From an uncultured Eubacteriales bacterium (GTDB lineage: Bacteria; Bacillota; Clostridia; Oscillospirales; CAG-272): a DNA stretch of 39,519 bases. Each line of letters begins with the position of its first letter. Within the stretch, counting starts at the first letter, position 1. A model generated the notes under the pieces. It was given only the letters and a program-made list of their open reading frames with translations, was not told the origin of the DNA and made no database searches. Made by a program: the position numbers and the translations under genes. The stretch lies in NCBI GenBank assembly GCA_949747515.1, contig CATKFO010000050.1, forward strand, positions 1 to 39,519, read 5' to 3'. Below, one piece after another: positions 8,981 to 17,670 of this stretch.

Positions 8981-11900
8981 TCATCCATACTTTCTTTTCC
9001 TCGCCTTCTTTTTGCGGCGCAGTGCTCCGATCGAAACGACTGTCAAGAAAACGCCGCTTACGATATATGCGGTAGTTCCCTCGCCGCCTGTGTCGGGAAG
9101 CCTGTATCCGTAAATTGGATTGTCTATATGGTTTGTTTCTATTTCCGGCTTGTTTCCAACCTGGACATAACCCCAGTTCCAAACTACTCCTTTTACAACA
9201 GCGTCGGATTTCACCTTTACCTTAAAAATAACGTATCCTTCGGCTCCCGGTTCCTGCCGTCCGAGATTCCAGTAGATCGTATGCTTTTTGCCCTCTTCCG
9301 CACTGTCGCGGCCGTAATACTTTATAACGGCTTCCTTGACAAGTTTGGCTGGGTCAGGATCTTCTCCTTTTTCCGGAGGAGGTCCGAAATATGCCTTAGC
9401 GCTGTCGGTTTGAACGTTTTCTGCAATATCGAACACATAGTCGACGTTTTCGTCAAGCGGGTCGCGGATTACGACGTCCGCCGGATACGACAAATAGTTT
9501 TTCCATGTGATGGTATAGGTGATTTCGTCGCCCGTCTGCACCGGAACCGACTGTCCGGGGGTCAGTTCCTCCTTTACAGGTTCCCAAACCGGATTTTCAA
9601 CTGTGTTGGTGTCAATGCTGTGACCATTTAATACTAAAGTCGCCTTGTTTTCAACCCGAGGATCACTCGTGCCAAACTTGCCTTCTTCACTCTCATCCTC
9701 CAGCGCCCTTTCGTTTACCTTGACTTTCAAGGACACAGTTCCGGAAGCCTCGCTTGCCTGACTATGTCGAGTCCATTTTACCGTTCGTGTATCCGGAGCA
9801 TAAACAATCTGATTTCCTTTTTCACTGGTATATGAGTTGTCCGTACCGTTCCAAATCCACCAGTCGTCCTCCGTCGCGCCGGAATCAAACTTCGCGCCTA
9901 TGAAGTCAAGACCTTCGTCTAACGTATCGGTTATGACGACGTCCGCGACCTCGTGTCTGTCGTTACCCCATTCTATATCGTAAATTATCTCGTCGCCTAC
10001 GCGAACGCCCGCGCCGTCTCCGGGATTAACCTCAGACTTGATAACCGGTCCGTTTGTAAAACGAACATAGTTAAGTTCATCTCCGTCGATACGAATCGGA
10101 TCTCCGGCAGTATGATCATATTTAGATGAGGTCAAAATTTTGTCTTCCTGACCTGCGTCGGTATGACTATGCTTGCCAAGTTCATATTGAGTCAAATAGC
10201 TCTGATCTTCGGTTAATTTTTCCTCGAGCGTATAATGCGTGTTGTCTGGAAGATTTGATATTACAATATATTCGCCGCCCCGCAGATTAAAGGTATATTT
10301 CCCATTTTCAGGTATGGCGGTGCCTATAGTACCTTTTTCTATTGGAATAGCATCCGCCGAATTATGATCGGCAGCTTGCTCTCTGCTATATATCGCATAA
10401 TCATAAACGTCATAATACGGCGTTCCGTCTTCGTTGGTAAGAGTTAAAACGAAATTAAAGGAAGCATTATTTGAATTTTCCCGCATTGTAGCTAATCCGT
10501 TCGCATCTTTTCCGGTAACTGCGTCCGATATGTTCACTCCATCGTCGTCGAGCAAAACTTTCTCAAATAATAAAGCCTCGTTTCTGTTAGGAGATTCAGT
10601 ATATTTTGAATCCATCGGAACTGTAAAGCGCATATAACAGGTTGAGCCGGAAGCTCCGCGCTCGGTATATAAAATAGTCAGTCTATACGTTACCCTCTCC
10701 GTATTTTCGGAACCGTCGGCGTTCTTCATTGGATTCTTTTCAACGTATTCCCACAAATTAACATACTCGCCGACCGAAGTGTGAACTCCGCCCATATCTG
10801 CAATCAGTTTAGCGTTGCTGCCATCGTCGTCTACGTCGTTTTCATCCAATTTGTCTATAAACACCCACATATCGTCGTCGCCGTAGAACCAGTAGGCGAG
10901 CGGACCGCAATATCCGGGGTCAATGGTAAAATCGACGGTAAAGGACATTCCAAAGTACGCGTTATGGTCTGTGCCAAAATCTGACTTATTAAACTTTGAA
11001 TCAGGAAGGTATTTTCTATTTTCCACTTTAGCTGGGTCGCCAAACTTAAAGTCATGACCCGAGGTGCCGTGAGAAGGACTTCCGTCAAGCGGCCAAAAAT
11101 TATTGGAAAAAACATATTTTGTATTATTCCAATTAGGCGTAATATAATTAAATTTATCTAAATTCTCCGCAACGGTCGTGGACGTTCCTGTTCCTTTGTC
11201 TTTTCTATTTACATAGCTTAAAGTATACGTGCCGCCGTCCCGTGCAAAGCCAAGCGAATAGCGCGTATCAGTGCCCTCTACAACAACGCCGTTCTCATCA
11301 GTCGTATCGTGCGCGTATGTTGTTTTACCTACTACTTTAGAAATTTCATTATCATCCTCAACTTCGTGTCTATGGGGAGCTTCAGTGGAAGAATCAGCCC
11401 TTGTGAAAAGATCCGGAGCAAGTATGTTTTCAGCCCATATCGGCCTTGGATAACCTTGACTACCGTATCTAAGACCTGTTACAAGACCAAAAGTAGCTCC
11501 GCTATCCGTTTTGTCATTATTCCCCTTGTTTATTGAATTACCTTCTGTTCCGCCCCCATTCCAAGTTTGATTTTGAAGTCCAGTACCGATATTATTTCCA
11601 AACGCAATTTTATTTCCAGAACTATTTTTATAGTTGACGCCGCCGTTAATACCCTGTTCGGATATGTTCATATACCACGTCGTATCATTCTTTTGGTTTA
11701 GCCTACTTTCATCGTCCACTTGCAATATATTTCTTGAGCCGTCATAAATTTCACCGTCGCTTATATCATAGTCGAAGAAATTAGCAGGTCTTACAGTGAT
11801 ATTATCAGAGGTTTTATCAAATACCAAACGTATTACTGAATTATCCTGTATCCAAATTGTATAATCATATGGATACGCGTCGCTGCTTTCCTGAGGATTA

Positions 11901-13588
11901 TATACGCCGTCGGCGCCTTTTTTCATATTTTTATAATATGGATTTTCAGGATTATTTGTAAATCGCACATACTCCGAGAGAAGGCGAGTTTCTCCTTCCG
12001 ATTTTATTATCTTTTCAAGATCATAATTGTTCTCATTAAAAGCTGCTCCCTCCGGTATTGATACGCCCGTCTTAGGTCTGTAAATCCAAATTTCCTTTAA
12101 TTCATATCTGTTGTTATAGTCAGTCGTATCGTTATACAAACGACTCATATAGCTGATTTGAGGATTTAATCTATAGGATGTCAATTCGTCTTCAAATATT
12201 TTTTTCTGCTCTTTCTCTTTTGTCTTTAAGTCATTGGCGGCGCCTCCAGCGCCAGCTTTATTTACTAACGGGACGTAAAATGTCTTCAAGTTTTTTTTGT
12301 TTTCCAGAACAAGTCCGTTATTATTGGGTTGACTAAAGTCATAATACGGATCTTGTGAACTCGTATTGATAAACGGAATATTGTTTTTCATGAAATCTTT
12401 ATCACTTGATGAGTACGGCACGGTCTCTACTTCTTCAAAATATAAATAATGCTGAATCGTAAAGCTTGGATTAGATTCCACGACCGCGTCTATGGCGTCT
12501 CCCGCGCGCGTCGAAAATCTAAGCGCAGTGTCGGAACTCTTTTCTACGTTGACGGCCGCAAGCTCAGTCTGTCCGTCGTCAAGCGCGCAGAGCACAAAGC
12601 TTTCGTCTAATGGTTCGCTCTCTACGTCCGCAGTCATCGGCGACGCGCCGTAAATAAGATCGCGGTTTACAGTCAGCTCCATATCCGCCGTGCATTCCGA
12701 CAAATCAATCTGCCTGCCGTCCGCAGTCATTTTGATTTTAAAATTGAGAAGAGGTATAACGTCGCCGTTTTCGTCGTATTTTTCAAGCCATTCTTCGCTT
12801 TCGTTGATTTCAACGTCCAGCTCCGGCCTTGTTCCCAGCTTTGCTCCGTCTTCCAACGAAGCGTCTCCATGAAGCCTAACCTTAAGCGACAGCATGGAAT
12901 CCTCTCCGCTCCATGAGTACTCGTCTTTTATTTTCGCGCCGTTTACGGAAAAGTCTCCGGAATCGCTCGTATTATCCGGATAGCAACTTTCGTCGTGCGT
13001 ATGTTCCTGTTTGCCGCAAATCAATACCTTCTCGTAACAATCCTCGGAGTGACGGTGCGATTCGACCTCAGCCGGTTGCGCGGATTTTTCCGCATTTTCT
13101 GTTCCCGCGCTATCAGAATCAGTATCCGCTGAAGGCGCGTCGTCGTTTTCAATACTTTTCAGCTCGGAATCGGCGGCGGTTGTCGCATTGCTTTCCATAT
13201 TCATCTCAGAATCCGGTTCGCTCTCCAAATCAGATTCGATCGTCGCCTTAGCCGAGGTTTCATCATACCCGGACTCGCGGGCGCCGTCTGCAGTCTCGTC
13301 CGACTCAGACGGAAAGCTCCCGCTCTCTACGGATGAAATGCTTTCTTCGCCGGAAGATTCCTCTGAGAAACCGCATATCAAACGACTCTCGTAACATTCG
13401 TCCGTATGAACGTGCTCTTCAAGTCCGCATATCGGCTTCTTTTCCTCCGTGATCGCATTCATAATCAGAGCGTATGTAGTGCAGAATACAACCATAACTG
13501 CCAAAACGGTTACGGCGTTATGCCACCACTTTCTTTTCTTACGCTCCGTATTTAATTGTGAGATACGATTTTTAATATGTTTTTCCAT
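8981..13588 (-). CDS. Giant LPDTG-anchored tip adhesin with fibro-slime domain
   Basis: A 1535-residue surface protein. A basic start and membrane helix (about 24-44) form the signal. Two Cys/His motifs follow, CGLEEHVHTDECY near residue 54 and a related CGKQEHTHDESCY after a second HRHSEDCY, separated by a long Ser/Glu/Asp-rich linker. The middle is unassigned. A fibro-slime domain spans about 810-990 (WFYGDDDMWVFIDK, MGGVHTSVGEYVNL). A pilin linker-like domain follows (about 1030-1130, ending YTLEEKL), then two DUF11-like repeats (about 1193-1290 and 1348-1430, each starting GDEI-Y-I-W) and LPDTG at 1497-1501. It is encoded directly before the backbone pilin, the usual place for a tip adhesin. 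The ligand is unknown. Confidence 0.85.
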   Translation of the reverse strand: MEKHIKNRISQLNTERKKRKWWHNAVTVLAVMVVFCTTYALIMNAITEEKKPICGLEEHVHTDECYESRLICGFSEESSGEESISSVESGSFPSESDETADGARESGYDETSAKATIESDLESEPDSEMNMESNATTAADSELKSIENDDAPSADTDSDSAGTENAEKSAQPAEVESHRHSEDCYEKVLICGKQEHTHDESCYPDNTSDSGDFSVNGAKIKDEYSWSGEDSMLSLKVRLHGDASLEDGAKLGTRPELDVEINESEEWLEKYDENGDVIPLLNFKIKMTADGRQIDLSECTADMELTVNRDLIYGASPMTADVESEPLDESFVLCALDDGQTELAAVNVEKSSDTALRFSTRAGDAIDAVVESNPSFTIQHYLYFEEVETVPYSSSDKDFMKNNIPFINTSSQDPYYDFSQPNNNGLVLENKKNLKTFYVPLVNKAGAGGAANDLKTKEKEQKKIFEDELTSYRLNPQISYMSRLYNDTTDYNNRYELKEIWIYRPKTGVSIPEGAAFNENNYDLEKIIKSEGETRLLSEYVRFTNNPENPYYKNMKKGADGVYNPQESSDAYPYDYTIWIQDNSVIRLVFDKTSDNITVRPANFFDYDISDGEIYDGSRNILQVDDESRLNQKNDTTWYMNISEQGINGGVNYKNSSGNKIAFGNNIGTGLQNQTWNGGGTEGNSINKGNNDKTDSGATFGLVTGLRYGSQGYPRPIWAENILAPDLFTRADSSTEAPHRHEVEDDNEISKVVGKTTYAHDTTDENGVVVEGTDTRYSLGFARDGGTYTLSYVNRKDKGTGTSTTVAENLDKFNYITPNWNNTKYVFSNNFWPLDGSPSHGTSGHDFKFGDPAKVENRKYLPDSKFNKSDFGTDHNAYFGMSFTVDFTIDPGYCGPLAYWFYGDDDMWVFIDKLDENDVDDDGSNAKLIADMGGVHTSVGEYVNLWEYVEKNPMKNADGSENTERVTYRLTILYTERGASGSTCYMRFTVPMDSKYTESPNRNEALLFEKVLLDDDGVNISDAVTGKDANGLATMRENSNNASFNFVLTLTNEDGTPYYDVYDYAIYSREQAADHNSADAIPIEKGTIGTAIPENGKYTFNLRGGEYIVISNLPDNTHYTLEEKLTEDQSYLTQYELGKHSHTDAGQEDKILTSSKYDHTAGDPIRIDGDELNYVRFTNGPVIKSEVNPGDGAGVRVGDEIIYDIEWGNDRHEVADVVITDTLDEGLDFIGAKFDSGATEDDWWIWNGTDNSYTSEKGNQIVYAPDTRTVKWTRHSQASEASGTVSLKVKVNERALEDESEEGKFGTSDPRVENKATLVLNGHSIDTNTVENPVWEPVKEELTPGQSVPVQTGDEITYTITWKNYLSYPADVVIRDPLDENVDYVFDIAENVQTDSAKAYFGPPPEKGEDPDPAKLVKEAVIKYYGRDSAEEGKKHTIYWNLGRQEPGAEGYVIFKVKVKSDAVVKGVVWNWGYVQVGNKPEIETNHIDNPIYGYRLPDTGGEGTTAYIVSGVFLTVVSIGALRRKKKARKRKYG

Positions 13589-13623
13589 AATAATTACTCA
13601 CACTGCTTCATTTAAATTTTATT

Positions 13624-14217
13624 TTAGTCTAAAGCCCCGAAACCGGGAAGCGGCCATACGCGGAAAACAACGCGGCCTACAATCTGTTCTTCAGATATAC
13701 AGCCGATCGTACCGCTTCGACTGTCCACAGACGTGCTTCTATGATCTCCCATAACGAAATATTGTCCGTCGGGTACCTGATACGGAAGTTCGATATCGCA
13801 TTCTCCAAGCGCTTTTTCTGTTAAATAAGGCTCGTCGAGAGCGTTTTCCCCTACATATACGGTTCCCCCCTCGTCTATATTCACCCATTCTCCGGGAAAC
13901 GCTATAACGCGTTTTATCAGAATTTTATTTCCAACGTAAAAGCTGAGCAAATCTCCCCGGTCAAAATTTGTTCCTTTAAGAGAAATTACTATCTCTCCAT
14001 CGTTCAGCGTAGGCGTCATGGAAGAACCGGTAATACGGAGTATAGGCAGCCACAGCGTCGCCACAAGAACAGAAACAGCGGCCGTAACGATCAGAGCATA
14101 GACAGTGCTTCTCAGAACGCGGCCGTACTTTTTCTTATATTTCTCTCTTTGAAGTTCTGTTCTCAATTGTTCTGTGTTCGGCAGCGTTCGGGATGAAAAA
14201 CGTTTATGTTCCTTCAT
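13624..14217 (-). CDS. lepB: Signal peptidase I
   Basis: A 197-residue type I signal peptidase with one N-terminal membrane helix (about 37-60). The catalytic serine is Ser66 in the motif GSSMTPTL and the general base is Lys102 in ILIKRVIAFPGE. The conserved MGDHRSTSVDSR box is at about 156-167. It cleaves signal peptides on the outer face of the membrane. The ATG overlaps the stop of the coiled-coil gene (ATGA), and the adhesin gene starts 35 bases downstream, so it is an integral part of the pilus operon. I infer that it is dedicated to the pilins, as seen in other pilus islands; a second housekeeping copy would be expected elsewhere. Confidence 0.93.
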   Translation of the reverse strand: MKEHKRFSSRTLPNTEQLRTELQREKYKKKYGRVLRSTVYALIVTAAVSVLVATLWLPILRITGSSMTPTLNDGEIVISLKGTNFDRGDLLSFYVGNKILIKRVIAFPGEWVNIDEGGTVYVGENALDEPYLTEKALGECDIELPYQVPDGQYFVMGDHRSTSVDSRSGTIGCISEEQIVGRVVFRVWPLPGFGALD

Positions 14218-14651
14218 TTGTCCGCGTCTCCCGCATCGTCGGGCTTACGGCGAGAAACGTTGCCCGCCGCAGCTTTTAAATTATTACGTATTATCTCCTT
14301 AGCCTTTTGCAGTATTAAATCTCTCTGCCGTTCCGCGTCGGCAATAATTCTTTGCGCCTCCGTCTCGGCTTCCGCAAGCTTTGACTTACAAGCTTCTTCC
14401 ATTTCGCGGCTCATGCGTTCAATGTTCTCAACGTAAAGTTTCGACGCTTTGTCCGCCGCTTCAAAAATGCCGCTGAGCTTCATGGCAGCTTCCGCCATAG
14501 TGCCGGAGGAGTCGAGATCTATCCTTCGTTCTTCAAGCTTTTTCTGCAAATCGTCCGATTTTTTCTGCAATTCGTCGCAAAGTTCCGACTGAGCCACGAG
14601 CATCTCCAAAAGCTCGGCGCGGTTCAGCCGTTTTAATTCCTGATCAGTCAT
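14214..14651 (-). CDS. Cytoplasmic coiled-coil protein, first gene of the pilus operon
   Basis: A 145-residue soluble protein without signal peptide or membrane segment. It is nearly all predicted helix: an N-terminal start MTDQELKRLNRAELLEML, a Lys/Glu/Leu coiled coil (about 20-45), and a second long coiled coil (about 75-130) rich in Ala, Glu and Arg, ending in a charged tail. The second half resembles DivIVA-type or V-ATPase E/G-type helices, but I cannot assign a family. It leads the operon and is translationally coupled to signal peptidase I, so I infer a role in localising or regulating pilus assembly from the cytoplasm. Its own ribosome site is weak: AAAGGAG lies over 30 bases upstream. 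Confidence 0.8.
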   Translation of the reverse strand: MTDQELKRLNRAELLEMLVAQSELCDELQKKSDDLQKKLEERRIDLDSSGTMAEAAMKLSGIFEAADKASKLYVENIERMSREMEEACKSKLAEAETEAQRIIADAERQRDLILQKAKEIIRNNLKAAAGNVSRRKPDDAGDADK

Positions 14652-14740
14652 AGCTTAATACCATACTCTAAGAGACGCTCCTTTCCAAAGTAATTTCAGC
14701 CTGTAACTTCGTTTAAAAACATCGTACATCTGCATCCTAA

Positions 14741-14770
14741 ATTCTATCACATAGATGGGAAAAATTCAAT
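14741..14770 (-). promoter_or_regulatory. Predicted sigma-A promoter of the pilus operon
   Basis: On the minus strand, TTGAAT (14765-14770) and TAGAAT (14741-14746) are separated by 18 bases. Transcription would start near 14734, leaving a leader of about 80 bases before the coiled-coil gene. No other good promoter was seen in the gaps inside the operon. Confidence 0.6.
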
Positions 14771-15040
14771 ACTTTTTACATGCTATTTTTAATATTATAT
14801 ATCCTATTATGTAAATAATTAGTTTTCAATTTAGACTTATATCAATAGCAATGTCAACTTAACTTTGGCATTTAAGCCATATTGATGTAATAGCTAATAA
14901 AATTACATGTTTGTTATACCTATTCATCAGTTATTTTACAACATTAATCGTCATTATCTATAACAAAATAATTTTACTACTTATTTACAAGGAATTTTAT
15001 TTTTAAAATCTTAATTTATTAAAGACAATAGAAAGGCATA

Positions 15041-15106
15041 AAAAAATGGATATGTTGACAAATAAAATAATTTGCTCTGAAAATTAGTCAACATATCGCA
15101 TTTTTT
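15041..15106. other. Long inverted repeat, terminator-like in both directions
   Basis: The arm at 15041-15059 (AAAAAATGGATATGTTGAC) pairs with GTCAACATATCGCATTTTTT at 15087-15106, with one unpaired base. The 27-base loop is AT-rich. Both strands end in a T run, so it could stop transcription either way, yet no gene points into it. It sits 13 bases upstream of the SLH promoter -35 box. Confidence 0.7.
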
Positions 15107-15118
15107 GTATATAAAGTA

Positions 15119-15147
15119 TTGACAATATAGCAATCATATTGTATAAT
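15119..15147 (+). promoter_or_regulatory. Consensus sigma-A promoter of the SLH protein gene
   Basis: TTGACA at 15119-15124 and TATAAT at 15142-15147 with a 17-base spacer give an exact consensus. Transcription would start near 15154, about 36 bases before the ATG. This predicts strong expression. Confidence 0.9.
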
Positions 15148-15189
15148 TCAGACAGCATAGCTCATATTCTTATGAAAGGAAGGTATCTT

Positions 15190-16392
15190 ATGAAAAAACT
15201 ATGCTTTGCTCTTGCCGGCGCTATGCTTTTCGCAGCTATACCTTTGAGCGGTATAATAACGCAGGCAGACGCGTCGCCGCAAATTAACGACGTATCGAGC
15301 ACCGCTACGGGAACCATCGCCAACTGGGCTGTTAATCACTGGGCGAACGACAGCTTAGTTTGGGCAAAAAACGAGGGTGTCCTTTCAAAAATAGGAGAGG
15401 ATAACCCGGAACCTGAATCGTCCGTTACTCGAGCGGAGTTTGTAGAAATGACTATCGTCGCTATGAAACTGACTCCGGAAAGCGCGACGGTTGAATGGCT
15501 GAAGCACGTCGACAAGCTTAAGGAAGCGTCCGGAGATTTGAACGCGCACGATATCGCGAAGAGCGAGTCGCTGGAAATAGCGATGAATTTCGGACTTATT
15601 CAAAAAGGAGACTATGACGACGGGCGTTACAATCCGGACGACGATATCACAAGATACGACGCGTCGGTTATCGTATCTAGGATGGCCGGACTCGTATATC
15701 CAGCTTCTCAGAACGACGGCTCGAGTCTGAAATTTAAGGACGCGGTAGCAGACAGGCAAAAAGGAACCGTCGCTGAGCTTACGGATAAAAAGATTCTTCT
15801 CGGCTACGACGACGGTTACGTCCGAACCGACAGAAACCTAACTATAGCCGAAGCCTGCGCTCTTCTCAAAAGAGCGGTAGAGTATACGGAGCAAGGAATC
15901 GATAGATCTATAAAAGCGACTGTATATAGAGGTTGTTTATACTATGATGATAGTATTTATGTTGATAAATACTCCAGTGTAATTCCAGTTAATACCGACT
16001 TGCCGCTGCAAGTGATCGACGACGTTATATACATCCCTTACGTACCTTATCTTTCTATTGATCTTCGCCGGGCACTGGCAAAATGGATTCCTGAAGAGCA
16101 AAAATTGATAGCGCTTAGAATTATTACCAATAAGACTTTTCAGATCGGCAACACGGATTCAATTGCATATGTTGATGGCGAACCCTGGCGTGATACAGAT
16201 TTTCCCATATTTAAAGAATGCAGAATAATGCGCGGAGAGCTTATGATGCCCATATACGACATAAAAAACGATGATGGCGTACATGATGTTCATCATAGTC
16301 TTGTTCAAGACACGCTGTTCGTAGCTGAATACGACTCAAACACTAAACAACTTGCTTTATATCTTGCAGACGGCAAATTTGTTACCAGCTGA
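15190..16392 (+). CDS. SLH-domain surface protein with amine-oxidase-N-like C-terminal domain
   Basis: A 400-residue secreted protein with a signal peptide (about 1-28, ending TQADASP). About three SLH repeats cover residues 35-240, visible as WANDSLVWAKNEGVL, YNPDDDITRYDASVIVSRMAG and VAELTDKKILLGYDDG. SLH domains bind pyruvylated wall polysaccharide. The C-terminal part (about 260-360, with VIDDVIYIPYVPYLS and MPIYDI) resembles the copper-amine-oxidase N-terminal domain found on many Clostridial surface proteins. The start is ATG 15190, with AAAGGAAGG at 15175-15183; earlier in-frame codons lie inside the promoter. The consensus promoter suggests an abundant envelope protein. Partner and ligand are unknown. 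Confidence 0.85.
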   Translation: MKKLCFALAGAMLFAAIPLSGIITQADASPQINDVSSTATGTIANWAVNHWANDSLVWAKNEGVLSKIGEDNPEPESSVTRAEFVEMTIVAMKLTPESATVEWLKHVDKLKEASGDLNAHDIAKSESLEIAMNFGLIQKGDYDDGRYNPDDDITRYDASVIVSRMAGLVYPASQNDGSSLKFKDAVADRQKGTVAELTDKKILLGYDDGYVRTDRNLTIAEACALLKRAVEYTEQGIDRSIKATVYRGCLYYDDSIYVDKYSSVIPVNTDLPLQVIDDVIYIPYVPYLSIDLRRALAKWIPEEQKLIALRIITNKTFQIGNTDSIAYVDGEPWRDTDFPIFKECRIMRGELMMPIYDIKNDDGVHDVHHSLVQDTLFVAEYDSNTKQLALYLADGKFVTS

Positions 16393-16723
16393 TTAAGAAT
16401 CAAACCACCGATACCGGCGACTTACAAGGACGCCGGTATTGTTTTTTAGTTTATTATTTTCTAATTTTTTTAGTTTCTATTCGGCTAAAATTGATAACTT
16501 TACATATTCTCATTCGTCGGCAAAAACACGTTTAAGTATATAGTTTTTTACACTTTTAAAGAAATTGCGGTATATACAAAGTTATGCGCCTGATATTAAC
16601 ATACGAATAAAAAAATTATCGAGCCAAGGAGTTGAAGTTTAATGTCAAATATGGTACACTACATATCAAACATTATTTATAAATAATATAAGCCGCCATT
16701 ATCCGCGGCGGAACGGAAACAAA
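16393..16723. other. Intergenic region with weak promoter
   Basis: After the terminator at 16411-16447 this 331-base gap is AT-rich and holds no gene that I can see. A weak promoter for the next gene may be TTGAAG (16632-16637) and TACACT (16655-16660), 17 bases apart. A small CCGCC/GGCGG hairpin (16693-16711) abuts the ribosome site of the next gene. Confidence 0.45.
16411..16447 (+). terminator. Intrinsic terminator after the SLH gene
   Basis: ATACCGGCG (16411-16419) pairs with CGCCGGTAT (16431-16439) and is followed by TGTTTTTT. It lies 18 bases after the stop of the SLH gene. Confidence 0.9.
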
Positions 16724-17587
16724 ATGGAAGAAAAAAATAAAACGTCGGCCTCAGGACAAAACGATTCCAATCACAGTATGGAAGAGAACGATATCCCAGA
16801 GTCAAACGCGGCGCGCAGAATCAGACTAACGGAAGACCCGTCAAAAGAGCGCAATGAAGAATCCTCCGAAATAAAAAAAGCCGGATTCTTCGAAAATTTT
16901 TGGTATCACCACAAATGGGCGTTTATCATTACAACGTCTTTTATGCTAATCGCAGTTATTACTATATCGCAGATTTTAAATAAAAAAGACGTAGATCTTC
17001 ATATCGCTTACGCAGGGCCCGTACCGTACGACGGAAGCGCTATGGCCTCGTCTCTTGAAGCGTTTAATTCAATTCCCTACGGCGGAAAAAGTAATTTTAA
17101 CGCAGACGTCATACGGTTCTATTATTTTTCCCCGGATAAGATCGAAAAGATGAAAAAAGAAGCGGAGGAGAGAGGAGACAAATACAGTTTTGATCCTCAG
17201 TTTAACACGCAGGAGCACAACTCATTCCGCGATGAAATCGTAGGCGGCGAATCGATAATATGTATTATTGATAGAGCTTTGTACGAGGAAGTAGCAAATC
17301 AAAACGCTTTTCTTTCGCTTGCGGAAATATACGGCGGCGATGTTCCCGAGAACATATTCAACATAGCGGTCGGAGAATGCGGCGTCAGCTTTACCTCAAC
17401 TAATTTCGCCAAATTCTATACTGTATTCTCCGCTTTTCCCGAAGACACTGTAATCGCCGTAAGAAAGAATTCGGTTATAGGAGGAGGAAAACGCATAGAC
17501 GAAGAAGAGTTTAATAACCATATCGAATACTTTAAAGCCTTAGTTTCTTTTGAATATCCTGAAGGATACCTTACGGGAGATAACTAA
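16724..17587 (+). CDS. Single-pass membrane protein of unknown function
   Basis: A 287-residue protein with a charged cytoplasmic N-terminus (about 1-58), the aromatic stretch FFENFWYHHKWAF, a single membrane helix (about 66-84) and a mostly soluble outer domain of 200 residues. The outer domain starts with DVDLHIAYAGPVPYDG and has alternating strand and helix with a VGGESIICIIDRALYEEV core, reminiscent of one lobe of a substrate-binding-protein fold, but no named family could be assigned. The likely ribosome site is GGAACGGA at 16711-16718, next to a small CCGCC/GGCGG hairpin. It is a one-gene unit with a terminator after it. Topology is visible; function is not. Confidence 0.75.
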   Translation: MEEKNKTSASGQNDSNHSMEENDIPESNAARRIRLTEDPSKERNEESSEIKKAGFFENFWYHHKWAFIITTSFMLIAVITISQILNKKDVDLHIAYAGPVPYDGSAMASSLEAFNSIPYGGKSNFNADVIRFYYFSPDKIEKMKKEAEERGDKYSFDPQFNTQEHNSFRDEIVGGESIICIIDRALYEEVANQNAFLSLAEIYGGDVPENIFNIAVGECGVSFTSTNFAKFYTVFSAFPEDTVIAVRKNSVIGGGKRIDEEEFNNHIEYFKALVSFEYPEGYLTGDN

Positions 17588-17623
17588 AGCTTTCGGCTAA
17601 AACTTACGCCTCATATTATAGTC

Positions 17624-17670
17624 CGCCCTCTTCGCAGTTAATTGAAGCCGCGAGGAGGGCGTTTAATTTT
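17624..17670. terminator. Terminator between convergent genes
   Basis: CGCCCTCTTCGC (17624-17635) pairs with GCGAGGAGGGCG (17650-17661), one G-T pair included, followed by TTTAATTTT on the plus strand. It closes the orphan membrane-protein gene; its right flank touches the stop of the next, minus-strand gene. Confidence 0.8.

Larger units (their letters stand above)
14652..15189. other. AT-rich divergent intergenic region
   Basis: This 538-base stretch separates the pilus operon from the SLH gene. It carries the two outward promoters described separately and a long inverted repeat. The centre, about 14780-15030, is very AT-rich. I saw no credible gene in it; a small RNA ending at the inverted repeat is possible but unsupported. 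Confidence 0.6.

Noticed and set aside
13600..13623. Separate promoter between signal peptidase and adhesin genes
   Set aside because: Gap of 35 bases has no -10/-35 pair of acceptable quality.
14615..14680. Possible upstream mini-reading frame ATGGTATTAAGCTATGACTGA before the coiled-coil gene
   Set aside because: Only six codons, and the AAAGGAG site is 13 bases away; overlap with the real start could be chance.
15139..15189. Start codons upstream of 15190 for the SLH gene
   Set aside because: The region contains the -10 box and transcription start, so it cannot be coding.
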